From NCBI GenBank assembly GCA_963662575.1, contig OY759723.1, positions 1,922,001-1,986,000 on the forward strand: a stretch of 64,000 bases of DNA, read 5' to 3'. This DNA comes from Bin5 sp963662575 (lineage in GTDB: Bacteria > Chloroflexota > Anaerolineae > Caldilineales > Caldilineaceae). Positions 44,913 through 54,799 of the stretch are shown piece after piece. The position numbers and the translations under genes were made by a program. The notes beneath the pieces are model-generated. The model had not been told where the DNA came from. It worked only from the letters and a program-made list of their open reading frames with translations, and did no database searches. How positions within the stretch are numbered: position 1 is the stretch's first letter; every line of letters begins with the position of its first letter.

Positions 44913-46595
44913 TCATCTCACTTTGAAGAACCCGTCCCCCACATCCTGGAAACGGGGATTGCTGATCAACGTATAAAAGATCGGTCCCGGCGGACAGCGC
45001 CAGAACATATTGACAGCACTATATATCGTCTTGACATGGGCTGTACCCTGTGGATTCAGTTTCGTAATCTCCGGCACAATCATCTCCACGATCTGCTCCA
45101 GCGCCGCGTCGTTGCCATCGAAACTGGCGTTGAACGCCTCCAGCCCCTCCCGGTCTACAGATGATACGATCAGGTGCTCATCGTACTCACAGGAGATCTG
45201 CACTTTATTCATCTCAAGACCAAAACGTTTAGCGCTGGCATTAACCTTGGCGATGCGGCTCCATTCCCGCCTCATCCGGCGCGGCCGGAAGTCAATGATC
45301 ACCTCGTCCGGATTGTCAGTGCGCTCCAGCGTGATCTGAGCGCTCACCGGCAGGTTGTGCGCAACCATCCAGTCCTTTAGACCGCACACATAGCGCTCTT
45401 TGTGGACCACCCAGGCCGTGTATCGGTTGCCCCAGCGGCCATCGACTATCGTCACCATCGACCGCTCCTGCGCACTGTGCGGGAATAGCGCCCGCGTGCG
45501 GCTGCTGAGAGGCAGCGTGCCGTATAGCCAGTGGGGAAAGATCAGTGTGAAACTGATGCTGGGCACCACCGACGAGATCGGCGTGCTCGCACCGCTTTCG
45601 CCCCATTCGTCGTCCAACTCCCATTCCGTCTGCAGAAGTTCCACACTCAAGATTGCGCGGTTATAGCGGCCTACCTCGGGACGCAGAAGTGCAGGCACGG
45701 TAAGCGCCTCCGGTGGTTCCAGCCGTGCCAGATACCAGAGCGGCACACCCGCGCTTCCAACCTGGTCGAACCGTTCGTCGCTGCCAAGCGCGTGGTTCAC
45801 GCTGATAATCTGCATTGGCTGCGTAACATCCTCCGCCTGCAGATCAAGTTCCGGCAGCAACTCCTCGGGCGACATCGGCCGGTTCTGCATCTCAAGCAGC
45901 GCCTCGGCAATGTTCAAATGACCTACATGGACTTCGGCCAGCATGTCGGCCAGCAGCCAGAAGTTGTCAATATGCACAAAATCTTCGTTACGTTCGCCGT
46001 CTTCCAATGCAAACAGCAGGCTTTCTTCGATCTCATCCTGATACAGTGAATGAATCTCTTCCGCCGACAGCAGCGTTTCCTCATCACCTGCCGCCTGGCC
46101 ATTGGCGGCGTTGAGCCGGTGACCCGTCTGAAGGCTGGCGGCGAACTCCCGTATCTCGTCTGTATCGGCGAAACCGACGCGGATTACTTCGAATGCCCCA
46201 TGCTCCGGATTCTGGCCGGCGCGGGTCTCCAGGATCTCGCCTACCAGAAAATCCATCGCGGGGAAAATGAGAGTCTGCCCGACTTCATACGGGTTCTCGG
46301 GCTGATAAACCGCGCCCTTCTGCAGCTCGGATTCCATCCGGGCTGTCTCGCGGCGCTGGTATTCCTGGATCAGGCGCAATGCAAGCTGCCCAGTCGTCAT
46401 CGGCGACTCTGCATCCAGGATCAGTTCATGAATAAAGTCCAGATCTTCATCGGAAACACTGAAATGATCGCGCCAAAATGAAGCAGTTTGGGTCCTTCGC
46501 AACAGCACGTCTTCCTCCTCCTGGAAATGCAAGCGTCCCGCCTGCATTAGCCTGCTCTGCGCCGGTTTGCCTGTCTGCGGCAACCGCGCTGGCAT
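44913..46595 (-). CDS. Large hypothetical protein with two-part architecture
   Basis: About 560 residues (start uncertain). The first third has a helical, acidic segment with a winged-helix flavour (DEDLDFIHELILDAESPMTTGQLALRLIQEYQRRE), then GAVYQPENPYEVGQTLIFPAMDFLVGEIL, which looks like a small beta-barrel. A second half of mixed alpha/beta (GRWGNRYTAWVVHKERYVCGLKDW and onward) follows. It is not a recognised family. The frame extends to a TTG at 46709 without a ribosome site; the ATG at 46595 is used. A good promoter precedes it at 46736-46764. The 148-residue gene follows, which suggests a joint function, perhaps in nucleic-acid handling, but this is speculative. Confidence 0.68.
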   Translation of the reverse strand: MPARLPQTGKPAQSRLMQAGRLHFQEEEDVLLRRTQTASFWRDHFSVSDEDLDFIHELILDAESPMTTGQLALRLIQEYQRRETARMESELQKGAVYQPENPYEVGQTLIFPAMDFLVGEILETRAGQNPEHGAFEVIRVGFADTDEIREFAASLQTGHRLNAANGQAAGDEETLLSAEEIHSLYQDEIEESLLFALEDGERNEDFVHIDNFWLLADMLAEVHVGHLNIAEALLEMQNRPMSPEELLPELDLQAEDVTQPMQIISVNHALGSDERFDQVGSAGVPLWYLARLEPPEALTVPALLRPEVGRYNRAILSVELLQTEWELDDEWGESGASTPISSVVPSISFTLIFPHWLYGTLPLSSRTRALFPHSAQERSMVTIVDGRWGNRYTAWVVHKERYVCGLKDWMVAHNLPVSAQITLERTDNPDEVIIDFRPRRMRREWSRIAKVNASAKRFGLEMNKVQISCEYDEHLIVSSVDREGLEAFNASFDGNDAALEQIVEMIVPEITKLNPQGTAHVKTIYSAVNMFWRCPPGPIFYTLISNPRFQDVGDGFFKVR

Positions 46596-46735
46596 TGCAT
46601 TCTCGCGGCCCCGGCGTACCGAACACAGCCAGTATGCCAGACCGGTAAAATCCCCTGAACGGTTGGGCCGCTTTACCTGCACACAATCCTTCGCACGCAA
46701 CCGGCGCAAAAAACGGTTTTGCAGCCCAAAAATAA

Positions 46736-46764
46736 AGTATAGCGGTTTCGGCGCTAAAGTTCAA
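46736..46764 (-). promoter_or_regulatory. Promoter upstream of the 560-residue gene
   Basis: On the minus strand, -35 TTGAAC (46759-46764), 17-base spacer and -10 TATACT (46736-46741). About 52 bp around it resemble the promoter at 54547-54575. Confidence 0.75.
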
Positions 46765-46798
46765 GAACGCGCCAATCTGAATCGTAGCTAAGCGCTGA

Positions 46799-49123
46799 TC
46801 AACCGCCCTCCGCCAGGCGCAGCCGCGCCAAGGCAACCTCCGGCTCCCATACATCTAGCTCGACAGTCGGACTCAGAGTCGCCGAGTTGTAGACGATCAG
46901 CCGCAACTCAAAATCGCCCGACGCGAGATCAGCCGGGATATCAAGGTGGAAAACTGTGTCCACCTCTTCTTCCGCCGACCAGCGGCCCGTGTGCCTATGG
47001 CGCGCATTCAGCAGCACGGCGTCCTTCTGATAGACCTGTCCGCCCTCGGCATCGTGCAGGCGCAGCGAAATCGAATAGTCGACTTCCAACCCGGGCGCGG
47101 TCTGCCATCGCAGCGCTACCCACAGGGCGCGATCCGCTCCCAGGCTGAGCGGCTCTTGCGTTGACAACTGCTCTTCGCCCCGGCCTGAAGCAAGCCCAAG
47201 CAGAGATATGCCGCCATCATAGTGTACTGCCCGCGGCTCCATATATTCGTGAAATGCCCAGGGACGATCCAAGGCCATGCCGGTAAAAGTGTGGATCTGA
47301 AAGCTGCGATACTCGTCGGTGCCCTCGTAACGTCCATACTTGCCAAGAAGTACGACCGCGTGTTGCTCAGCAAGAATATCACCGCTGACACGATCGTTGT
47401 CCCAGTCGACAAACTTCACCCTTGCTGCATTCTCCACAGCCGTCAGCGCGGATTCCATCTCTTGCGGCAGGTAAGGCACGCTCGCCGAAATCACATCGAC
47501 CGGCGTTGTGCCCTCATAAAGATATTGGAAACTATAATGCTCACTTACTGTGTAGGGAAGTAAGTAGACCGCCTCCGTATCGGGCGGCTGCGCGTTCAGC
47601 GTCCGCGCCAATTCTGCCCACTCCGTTTCATTCGCTTCATAAACCTCGGGCAGATTCGCCCACGTCTGGAAATAGGCGCGGTAGGTGAATACACTCTGTG
47701 CCAGAATCAGCCCGCTGACAGCTATCCCCAACGCGATCGCAACCCTGCTCCCGTTCTGCCCAAACGCTTGCAGCGCGGGCCACTGTATGGCGTCGCGCCG
47801 TTCCCACAAAAATTGCAATGCCTCCCAAAGGCCCACAGCCGTTAGCAGATAGACTGCCGGCGTCGCGCCCATCATCCGCAGAAAGTGCGGGACAATATCG
47901 TCTCTGGAGAGCATTGCCGGCAGCAGCAGCACACCTAGCCACAGCAGCAGCAGACGGTAGGCGGGCCGTTGCCAACGCCACACCGCCATACCCAACGCCA
48001 ACCAGAAAAAGATCGCTTCCCATGGCTTCAGCATCGATTGGCTGGCGAAGTTGTGCCGCCAGTTCGGGTCGCCGCGAAAACCGAAGACCAACAGATGCTC
48101 CCAAACGTTGCCAAGAAAGGATCCCAAAGGGCCCCCCTGACCGCCGCGCATCAGCCAGACCTCTCTGCTGCGCATGAGAAAGTGTTCAGGATACACAGCA
48201 AAGTGGATGAGAATCGGCGCCGCCACCAGCCCAGTCACAACCAGGAAGATGCCTGTCCACGGTAGTTCAGCCCGCAAGCGAGAAACGCGCAGAGAAAAGT
48301 GGGAGAAACGAGAACGCTGTTCGCTTCCTTCTTCTCGATCTTCATCTCCATCCCAAGGCAACAGAAAGCTCAGCCCAAAAAAGAGAAACAGAAAGGGCGT
48401 GAACCGCGCCGGGATATAGGTGTAGGGCAACAACCCGGCACACACGCCCGCCAGCGCGATCTTCCACCAGCCTCGTTGCCTTCCAGTCTTGCCGCCATCT
48501 CCGGCCAAAGCCGTGCCGGTCGGCCCCTCTCTCGCGGCGCGACCCTGCTCCTGCCTGGACCACCCCCACCAGAGCAGAGCCATACATAAGGTAAGTAGCA
48601 GCGGCATGTGCGTGACTTTGTTGTACGACGTGCGCCCAATAATCGTCTGGCTCACCGAAACCGCCATCAGTCCGGCCCCAACCCCGCCGACCAGCAGCCC
48701 GCGCCAGGGCGTCGCCCGGCCTCCTCCATCCCTGCCGAAGAGCAGCCGCCCCAGCCAGAAGACGGCAAAGACCATGCCCGCGCTGCCCAGGGCCGTGGGC
48801 AGATGCATAGCAAGCAGCGTCCGCCCAAACAGGATTGTGGACAGGGCCAGCGCATAGATGGCTGACGGCTCGCGCCCCTGATCTACCGGAAAGAAGATGG
48901 CGTGCTCTCCCTGCAGCACCTGAAGCGCCAACGCGCCATCTATTCCTTCATCCCGATTGAGTCCCGGCGGGAGTTCGTCCAGGCGCTGCAATCGCAGCAG
49001 CACCACCACCACCGCCAATGCCAGCAGGATCGCCCCCGTTACCAGCTTCAAGCGGAGGCGTTCGGCTCTTTCTGACCCGGCCGCGCCTGCTGGACGTTGC
49101 GCCGCAGCTATACTCTCAGACAC
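46799..49123 (-). CDS. GT39-family membrane glycosyltransferase (paralogue 1)
   Basis: 774 residues. Dolichyl- or polyprenyl-phosphate-mannose-type transferase fold with about eleven transmembrane helices (about 28 to 480). The first periplasmic loop carries RDEGIDGALALQVLQGEH, the acidic DE motif of the family. A C-terminal extracytoplasmic domain of about 240 residues ends in FELRLIVYNSATLSPTVELD, shared with the two neighbouring paralogues. Likely donor: polyprenyl-phosphate-linked sugar; acceptor unknown (lipid, protein or cell-wall glycan). The start is a GTG, with AAGGA about 10 bases upstream. Confidence 0.85.
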   Translation of the reverse strand: MSESIAAAQRPAGAAGSERAERLRLKLVTGAILLALAVVVVLLRLQRLDELPPGLNRDEGIDGALALQVLQGEHAIFFPVDQGREPSAIYALALSTILFGRTLLAMHLPTALGSAGMVFAVFWLGRLLFGRDGGGRATPWRGLLVGGVGAGLMAVSVSQTIIGRTSYNKVTHMPLLLTLCMALLWWGWSRQEQGRAAREGPTGTALAGDGGKTGRQRGWWKIALAGVCAGLLPYTYIPARFTPFLFLFFGLSFLLPWDGDEDREEGSEQRSRFSHFSLRVSRLRAELPWTGIFLVVTGLVAAPILIHFAVYPEHFLMRSREVWLMRGGQGGPLGSFLGNVWEHLLVFGFRGDPNWRHNFASQSMLKPWEAIFFWLALGMAVWRWQRPAYRLLLLWLGVLLLPAMLSRDDIVPHFLRMMGATPAVYLLTAVGLWEALQFLWERRDAIQWPALQAFGQNGSRVAIALGIAVSGLILAQSVFTYRAYFQTWANLPEVYEANETEWAELARTLNAQPPDTEAVYLLPYTVSEHYSFQYLYEGTTPVDVISASVPYLPQEMESALTAVENAARVKFVDWDNDRVSGDILAEQHAVVLLGKYGRYEGTDEYRSFQIHTFTGMALDRPWAFHEYMEPRAVHYDGGISLLGLASGRGEEQLSTQEPLSLGADRALWVALRWQTAPGLEVDYSISLRLHDAEGGQVYQKDAVLLNARHRHTGRWSAEEEVDTVFHLDIPADLASGDFELRLIVYNSATLSPTVELDVWEPEVALARLRLAEGG

Positions 49124-49245
49124 GCCTCTTGTTCCTTTCCCTTACCTGGGTCTCGTCGCACGCCTTCGCGGCAAGCCATCCAATCCGGTTTCTTCCGCGG
49201 ACCGGGGAGACTGCCAACTCCAATTGGCGCCGTTACGCTCTCTTG

Positions 49246-51663
49246 TCACCGGCTTTCGTCCAAACGCAGGCGCGCCAGGAGAAATTCCGGCTCCCATACG
49301 CCGATCTCGACAGTTGGTATCTCTGTCTCAGTGCTGTAAACAATCAACCGCAACTCATACTCGCCGGACCCGAGATCAGTCGGAATATCGAGGTAGTGCA
49401 GGGTTTCGACCGGTTCCTGAGCCGCCCAGAGACTCGTGCGCGTATGGTTCGCATTCCCCAGGACATCGTCCATCTGGTAGGACAGTCCGCCTTCACTATT
49501 GTACAGACGCAGCGAAACGGCAAAGTCGGTATCCGTATTTCGGTTTGTCTCCCATAGCAGAACCATCCACAGAGCACGGTCCTGTTCCGGACTGAGAACC
49601 TGTCGCGAAGACAGTTGTTCGTCGCCTTGGCCCAAAGCGACTCCCTTAAGATTGATGTCGCCATCGTATTGGACTGTCAACGGCTCCAGATGTTCATAAA
49701 GTGGCTGGACTTGCAATTGAACTTGCCGTTGAAGGCGGTGGAAAAGAGAATCTAGAGTGCCCAGAGCAGAGTTGAACCGAGTGACCATTCCCGAATACAA
49801 GGGTAGGGCACCCTCCCAGGTTCCACCCAGAAGGGCATCGAACTCGGCTTCGCTCAGGTCCCGCTGTTTGGCGAAGATCGATACGCGCGGGTGGTCGTAC
49901 AGGCTCCAGCTTTCGTCGGCATCCTGATCAGGGAAGGCCCGACCCAACAACCGCGGCGGCGAGGTAAAATCGGCCGCGTGGACGTAGCCCAACTCCTCGC
50001 CGAACATCAACTCATAGTAACGGATTGTCATCGGGTAGCGTTCAGGCAGTTGGTCGACGCTATCGTAGATGCGTTTGGAGCTGTAGATAACGTAGTCCGC
50101 CTCTTGCAGCTTCTGGCGCAGGATGTCGTATTTATCCGCCGTGTCCTCTTCATAGGGTAACCAGTCGATGTGTCGCAGTCCGTGGCTTTTCATGTTCATA
50201 TCCGGTTCGCTTGGTATGCTCTTGGGCAGGGGGTCATCCCACCCCTCCCACAGGATCACTGAGCCGGACGGCGCGTTGGCATAAATCCATCTGCTGGCCG
50301 TGATCCAAGTGTGCTCGTGGGCATAGACGCCGTTGACATAGGCCAGCGACCAGAACAGACCACCACCGACCGCCGCGATGAACAAGAGCGCAGCCGGCAG
50401 ACGCGCGGCCAGGCGCATCTGTCGCCTCCCCCCCAGTTGCCACAGCCAGGCGATCAGGCCGGCCGCAAAAATCAGGACAAAGGGCAGGACAGGACTCATA
50501 TAGCGGTTAAACTTGGCCAGAAAAGCGCCAGTGATGCCAAAGTAGGGCGCCAACCACACCCACACGATCAACTCTCCAGCTCTGGCCCGCAGCAGCAATA
50601 CTTTCCCCAGCGCCCAGACGCTGCCCACCGCCGCGATCACGCCCAGCGGCAAACCCATCCCCCACACGACCTGCTGTTGAATGAAGTAGAGGTAAGGAAC
50701 TGTATTGCGGTATTGGCGCGTGTAAGGAATATCTTCGAGCCCGCGCGCCATGCGCCCCTGGTCGATGAGAGTGGACTGCGTGAAGTTCACCCAGTCGAGA
50801 ACAGCGTAGGGGCTGGTGACAAAAAAGAAGGCAAAGGCAAGCAGCAGCGCCAGTGGCGCGCCCACCAGCATGCCTGCGGCCACGCTTCGGCCCCTGGACT
50901 CTTGCTCTTCCGCGATCCCATGCTGGGAACGGTGGTAAGTCTGCCAAAAGACAACCAGGGCCGCCAGAACCGGCACGGCCAGGATGGGCAGCGAGCTGAA
51001 CTTGGCCGATATCGCCAACCCACCGCCAGCCCCTGCGTAGAGAACGCCCCGCCAGAAACGATCCTGAACCATCAGCACGCCTCCGTAGACAGCCAGGACT
51101 ACAAAGGTCGTGCTGGCGGGATCCATGGCGAAAAAATGGCTCAACTGAACTGCCTGGGCAGTGAATGCGTACAGAGCCGCCGCCAGCAAGCCAGCTCCCT
51201 CGCCGTACAACCTGCGCCCCACCAGAAATAGCAGAAAGATTGTCAGCGTATCCAGCAGAGCCATGAGCAGCCGTCCGGCAAAGGTCGTGCCATCGCAGGC
51301 GGAATTGGCCCGCTCCATCAACCCAATGATCCTGTCCGGCAGAGGCAACAATTCGGCGGGTCTTGCCAGCTCGTTCAGCAGTTCGCTGGTGAGGATGCCC
51401 AGGTAAAGAGGAAAATGGCCGTAGGCATAGGAACGGCGTCGAACGTCCTTTTCGTCCCAAAGAGGATTGAGCGGGCTGCGCCGGGGATTGCGAAACTCCT
51501 CGATTGAGGAAGGCCAACCAATGGCTGGCGCGTAGATGCATGCATTTTCTTTTTCATCCGGGTGGGCACTTATCCCGCCGTCCCAGTTGACATTCCATGT
51601 GCGCAGCCCCAACCCGGACAGAATGACAATACCGAGAAATGCGTATATGACTGTTGAACGCAT
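49246..51663 (-). CDS. GT39-family membrane glycosyltransferase (paralogue 2)
   Basis: 805 residues, the most diverged of the trio. The N-terminal hydrophobic region (about 5 to 450) has the acidic loop ISAHPDEKENACIYAP, then a periplasmic region including YANAPSGSVILWEGWDD, and the C-terminal beta-rich domain ending YELRLIVYSTETEIPTVEIG. Lies 122 bp upstream of paralogue 1 in transcription order. The ATG at 51663 has AGGAG six bases upstream; the longer frame starts at GTG 51678. Substrates unknown. Confidence 0.84.
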   Translation of the reverse strand: MRSTVIYAFLGIVILSGLGLRTWNVNWDGGISAHPDEKENACIYAPAIGWPSSIEEFRNPRRSPLNPLWDEKDVRRRSYAYGHFPLYLGILTSELLNELARPAELLPLPDRIIGLMERANSACDGTTFAGRLLMALLDTLTIFLLFLVGRRLYGEGAGLLAAALYAFTAQAVQLSHFFAMDPASTTFVVLAVYGGVLMVQDRFWRGVLYAGAGGGLAISAKFSSLPILAVPVLAALVVFWQTYHRSQHGIAEEQESRGRSVAAGMLVGAPLALLLAFAFFFVTSPYAVLDWVNFTQSTLIDQGRMARGLEDIPYTRQYRNTVPYLYFIQQQVVWGMGLPLGVIAAVGSVWALGKVLLLRARAGELIVWVWLAPYFGITGAFLAKFNRYMSPVLPFVLIFAAGLIAWLWQLGGRRQMRLAARLPAALLFIAAVGGGLFWSLAYVNGVYAHEHTWITASRWIYANAPSGSVILWEGWDDPLPKSIPSEPDMNMKSHGLRHIDWLPYEEDTADKYDILRQKLQEADYVIYSSKRIYDSVDQLPERYPMTIRYYELMFGEELGYVHAADFTSPPRLLGRAFPDQDADESWSLYDHPRVSIFAKQRDLSEAEFDALLGGTWEGALPLYSGMVTRFNSALGTLDSLFHRLQRQVQLQVQPLYEHLEPLTVQYDGDINLKGVALGQGDEQLSSRQVLSPEQDRALWMVLLWETNRNTDTDFAVSLRLYNSEGGLSYQMDDVLGNANHTRTSLWAAQEPVETLHYLDIPTDLGSGEYELRLIVYSTETEIPTVEIGVWEPEFLLARLRLDESR

Positions 51664-51678
51664 ACAGTTCTCCTGCAC

Positions 51679-52184
51679 TGCCTATCGAGCATTGTTCATT
51701 CGCGTCCGACCAGGCCGTTACCCAAGATGGATTGCGCAAGGCGCGTTTAGCATATTCTCCGGCAACGGGTCGATCCACCGGGAGCGTGCCAACCACATAT
51801 CCTGATAGCCTGACGATGGCGGCCGCCCCAGCGCACCAAACAATGTGCACGCGATTTCACACGCTTTTATGGGCGGTCGGGCTTTCGGCCCTCCCTTGTG
51901 CGGGGGGACTCCCCCCGCAACGCCCCCCTTCAAAAACCAGCCCCGTCACCGCCGCACCGTTCTTCAGCTGCTGTCCCCTGTCCCCCGCCGATTGCGCCGC
52001 TCCGCAGTGGAGCCCTGGTGCGCCTGCGTCCATACCAAGCCGCGTCCGGCGCGCGCCGGTTGTCGTCGAACGCATGCCTATCTTGCACCAGCGGGGAATC
52101 TCCTGGCCGACAGCCGTTTCACAGTCGCTCGCCGCCCTTTCCTGTCGTTCGAAGATCAGCTGTTGACGCCATCGCATCCGCCTG
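51679..52184. other. 506 bp intergenic region between GT39 paralogues
   Basis: Holds the dispersed repeat copy C (51868-51938) and the promoter region for paralogue 2. No gene recognised; short frames overlap the repeat. Confidence 0.5.
51868..51938 (+). repeat. Dispersed two-hairpin repeat, copy C
   Basis: Begins TATGGGCGGTCGGGC like copy B. Hairpin 1 here is GGGC-TTTC-GGCCC (one mismatch relative to copy B). Hairpin 2 is GCGGGGGG-ACT-CCCCCCGC, a perfect 8 bp stem. The linker TCCCTTGTG and tail CGCAACGCCCCCC match copy B. Confidence 0.75.
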
Positions 52185-54404
52185 TCACGGGCCTTCGCCC
52201 AATTGCACGCGCGCCAGTAGCAATTCCGCCTCCCACACCCCGATCTCGACAGTCGGTATCTGCGTCTCGGTGCTGTAGACGACCAGCCGCAGCTCATACT
52301 CACCGGGCGGGAGATCTGCCGGGAAATCAAATTGGACCAGGGTATCGAACGGTTCGGATATCCCCCCGCTCCCAGTGAGCGTATGATCCGGTTTCCATAG
52401 GACTATATCCCTTTGGTAAGACCGTTCGTCCTCAGTGTTGTACAGCCGCAGTGATATCGCATAGTCGACATCCAACCCGGAGTCGGTCTGCCATTGCAGG
52501 GCCATCCACAAGGATCGATCCTGGCCCAGGTTCAAGAGCTGCTGCGTTGTCAACTGCTCTATGCCCTGGCCCAGGGCGATCCCCTCAAGAGCGATGTCGC
52601 CATCGTAGTAGACTGTCAGCGGCTCCAGGTCTTCATAGAAGGTCCAGGGACGATCCAGGGCAATGTCCTTGTAGTTATGGATCTGAAAGCTGCCGTACGC
52701 GTCACTACCCATGTACCGTCCGTACTTGCCAAAAAGAACAGCAAAGCGATCGCTTTCGTCCCCCGCCCACGCAGCATTGGTGTCCCAGTCCACAACTTTC
52801 ACTGTCGATATGTTCTCCATGGCCGCCAGCGTGGATTCGATCTTCTGCGCCAAGTTGGGCATGGCAGTGTGGAAAAGATGGACTTGCGCCGCGCCTTGAT
52901 TCAGGTATTCGAAAGTTGGGCTGCGAAATCCCTCTTCCAGTGCCTTGTGACGCTGTCCATCGGGGATCAGATAGACAATCTCCGCGTCGGGCGGCTGCAG
53001 GCTTAACACCTGGATCAAGTCTACCCACCCCACCGCGTATTCATGATAAACTTCGGACTCGTCCGCCCACTCCATGAAATAGGTGCGATAAGTGCTCACA
53101 CCCTGAACCAGAACTGTGCCGCTGACCACAGACGCCAATGCGATAGCGGCTATGCCTCTATTGTTCCCCCAAAACCGCTCCCTCAAGAAACGGAACGTCT
53201 CCCACACGCCGATAGCCGCGAGCAGATAGATTGCCGGCACCGCGCCGATCATGCGCAGCGTGTTGGGGACAAGTATATCCCTGGCCAGCATCGCCGGCAG
53301 TGGCAGGACCATCAGCCAGAATAGCAGCAGCCGGTAGGCGGGCCGTTGCCAGCGCCACACGGCTACCCCCGCGCCAAGCAAGAAAAAGAACGCTTCCCAT
53401 GGATTCAGCATCGGCTGACCGGCGAAGTTATGCCGCCAGTTCGGATCGCCGCGAAAGCCAAAGGCCAATAGATGAGCCCAAACATTGCCCAGTAAAGCGC
53501 CCAACGGGTCTCCCTGACTCCGATCAGACTGAAGTACTAATAGCTGGTTGCTGCGGATAACAAAATGCTCGGGATGTAGAGCAAAATAAACGAGAATCGG
53601 CGCTGCTACCAGCCCGGCCACGCCCAAAAAGACGCCTACCCATGGTAGTTCAGCCCGCAGGCGAGCTTTACCCCTGCCCCAGGGCAGCAGAAAACTCAAT
53701 CCAAAAAAGAGAAATAGGAAAGGTGTGAAACGCGCCGCAAGATAGGTGTATGGCAGCAGCCCGGCGCACGCCCCCGCCAGCGCCACCCGCCACCAGCTCC
53801 TACCCTCCCATCCCCACCAGAGCAAGGCCAGACACAGGCAAAGAAACAGTGGCAGGAAGTTGGCCCGTAGCGCCGCACGCCCAATAATCGTCTGGCCGAG
53901 CGATACCGCCAGCAGACCGGCCCCGATTCCGCCGACCAGCAAGCCGCGCCACGGAGTGACCCGCCCGCTTTCATCTCTGCCAAAGAGCAGCCGCCCCAGC
54001 CAGAAAACGACAAAGACCGTGCCGGCGCTGGCCAGCGCTGTGGGCAGACGAAGAGCCAGCATCGTGCGCCCCAAAAAGGAGATGGCCAGCGCTATCGTAT
54101 AGACAATCAGCCCTTCGCGTCCATTATTTTCAGGAAAGAAAACAGCGTGCTCCCCTTGCAACACACGGAGAGCATCCATGCCATGCGCCCCTTCATCATG
54201 ATGGAGCCCAAACGGGAGTTCGCTTAAGCGCTGCAGACGCAACAAAGCCACCGCCAACGCCAATGCAATCAGGATCCCTCCTGTTGCCAATAAAATACGT
54301 TGGCGCGCTGCTTTCTCTGATACGGCCTTGCCGGCCGGTCCTTGTGCCGCAACTGTTGCTTTGTGCCCCTGCTCGGAAGAGGCGCGGGACGACGTCTCAG
54401 ACAT
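52185..54404 (-). CDS. GT39-family membrane glycosyltransferase (paralogue 3)
   Basis: 739 residues, clearly homologous to paralogue 1 along its length: same LLRLQRLSELPFGLHHDEG loop, about eleven membrane helices, and C-terminal domain ending YELRLVVYSTETQIPTVEIG. Paralogue 1 also shares the segment RGDPNWRHNF. The three-gene run (46.8-54.4 kb) is all on the minus strand, with intergenic gaps of 122 and 521 bp. Presumably glycosylates surface lipids, proteins or polysaccharide. Upstream is the promoter at 54547-54575. Confidence 0.86.
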   Translation of the reverse strand: MSETSSRASSEQGHKATVAAQGPAGKAVSEKAARQRILLATGGILIALALAVALLRLQRLSELPFGLHHDEGAHGMDALRVLQGEHAVFFPENNGREGLIVYTIALAISFLGRTMLALRLPTALASAGTVFVVFWLGRLLFGRDESGRVTPWRGLLVGGIGAGLLAVSLGQTIIGRAALRANFLPLFLCLCLALLWWGWEGRSWWRVALAGACAGLLPYTYLAARFTPFLFLFFGLSFLLPWGRGKARLRAELPWVGVFLGVAGLVAAPILVYFALHPEHFVIRSNQLLVLQSDRSQGDPLGALLGNVWAHLLAFGFRGDPNWRHNFAGQPMLNPWEAFFFLLGAGVAVWRWQRPAYRLLLFWLMVLPLPAMLARDILVPNTLRMIGAVPAIYLLAAIGVWETFRFLRERFWGNNRGIAAIALASVVSGTVLVQGVSTYRTYFMEWADESEVYHEYAVGWVDLIQVLSLQPPDAEIVYLIPDGQRHKALEEGFRSPTFEYLNQGAAQVHLFHTAMPNLAQKIESTLAAMENISTVKVVDWDTNAAWAGDESDRFAVLFGKYGRYMGSDAYGSFQIHNYKDIALDRPWTFYEDLEPLTVYYDGDIALEGIALGQGIEQLTTQQLLNLGQDRSLWMALQWQTDSGLDVDYAISLRLYNTEDERSYQRDIVLWKPDHTLTGSGGISEPFDTLVQFDFPADLPPGEYELRLVVYSTETQIPTVEIGVWEAELLLARVQLGEGP

Positions 54405-54799
54405 GCACTCTTGCTCTTGGTTGTGCTGCCAGGCCCACGCCTCCCAGGACGGGGGCCTTTCTGACGTGCCAAACTACATCTGGACCGGGCAGGCCGTTGG
54501 GCTGAATGCCCTGAACAGGCACGAACCTTCTGGAACACAAAAGTAAAGTATAGAGATCCCAGCAGCAAAATCCAAGAACCCGTGCGTCTGAATCCTCCGC
54601 AAACAGAAACTGTCGCAAGAGTCTATCACCTGCTGGGGATCCGCCCTCATCAAGAGCGCCAACCCAGACCCGTGCCCGCTGGCAATACATGCTTCGGTAA
54701 GTCTTTCTATTGAGTTTTCCTGCTCTTTCAGATATGATAGACCCGAACTCGGGATCATAAGTTCGCTTCGCCGCACAGAAGCCGCATGGGAATTCGCCT
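54405..54799. other. 395 bp divergent intergenic region
   Basis: Between the GT39 paralogue 3 and glgC. It contains the GT39 promoter (minus strand); the glgC promoter should lie near 54700-54780. No gene recognised; open frames here are antisense to glgC or short. Confidence 0.45.
54547..54575 (-). promoter_or_regulatory. Promoter upstream of GT39 paralogue 3
   Basis: On the minus strand, -35 TTGGAT (54570-54575), 17-base spacer, -10 TATACT (54547-54552). It is about 140 bp before the start codon. Confidence 0.75.
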
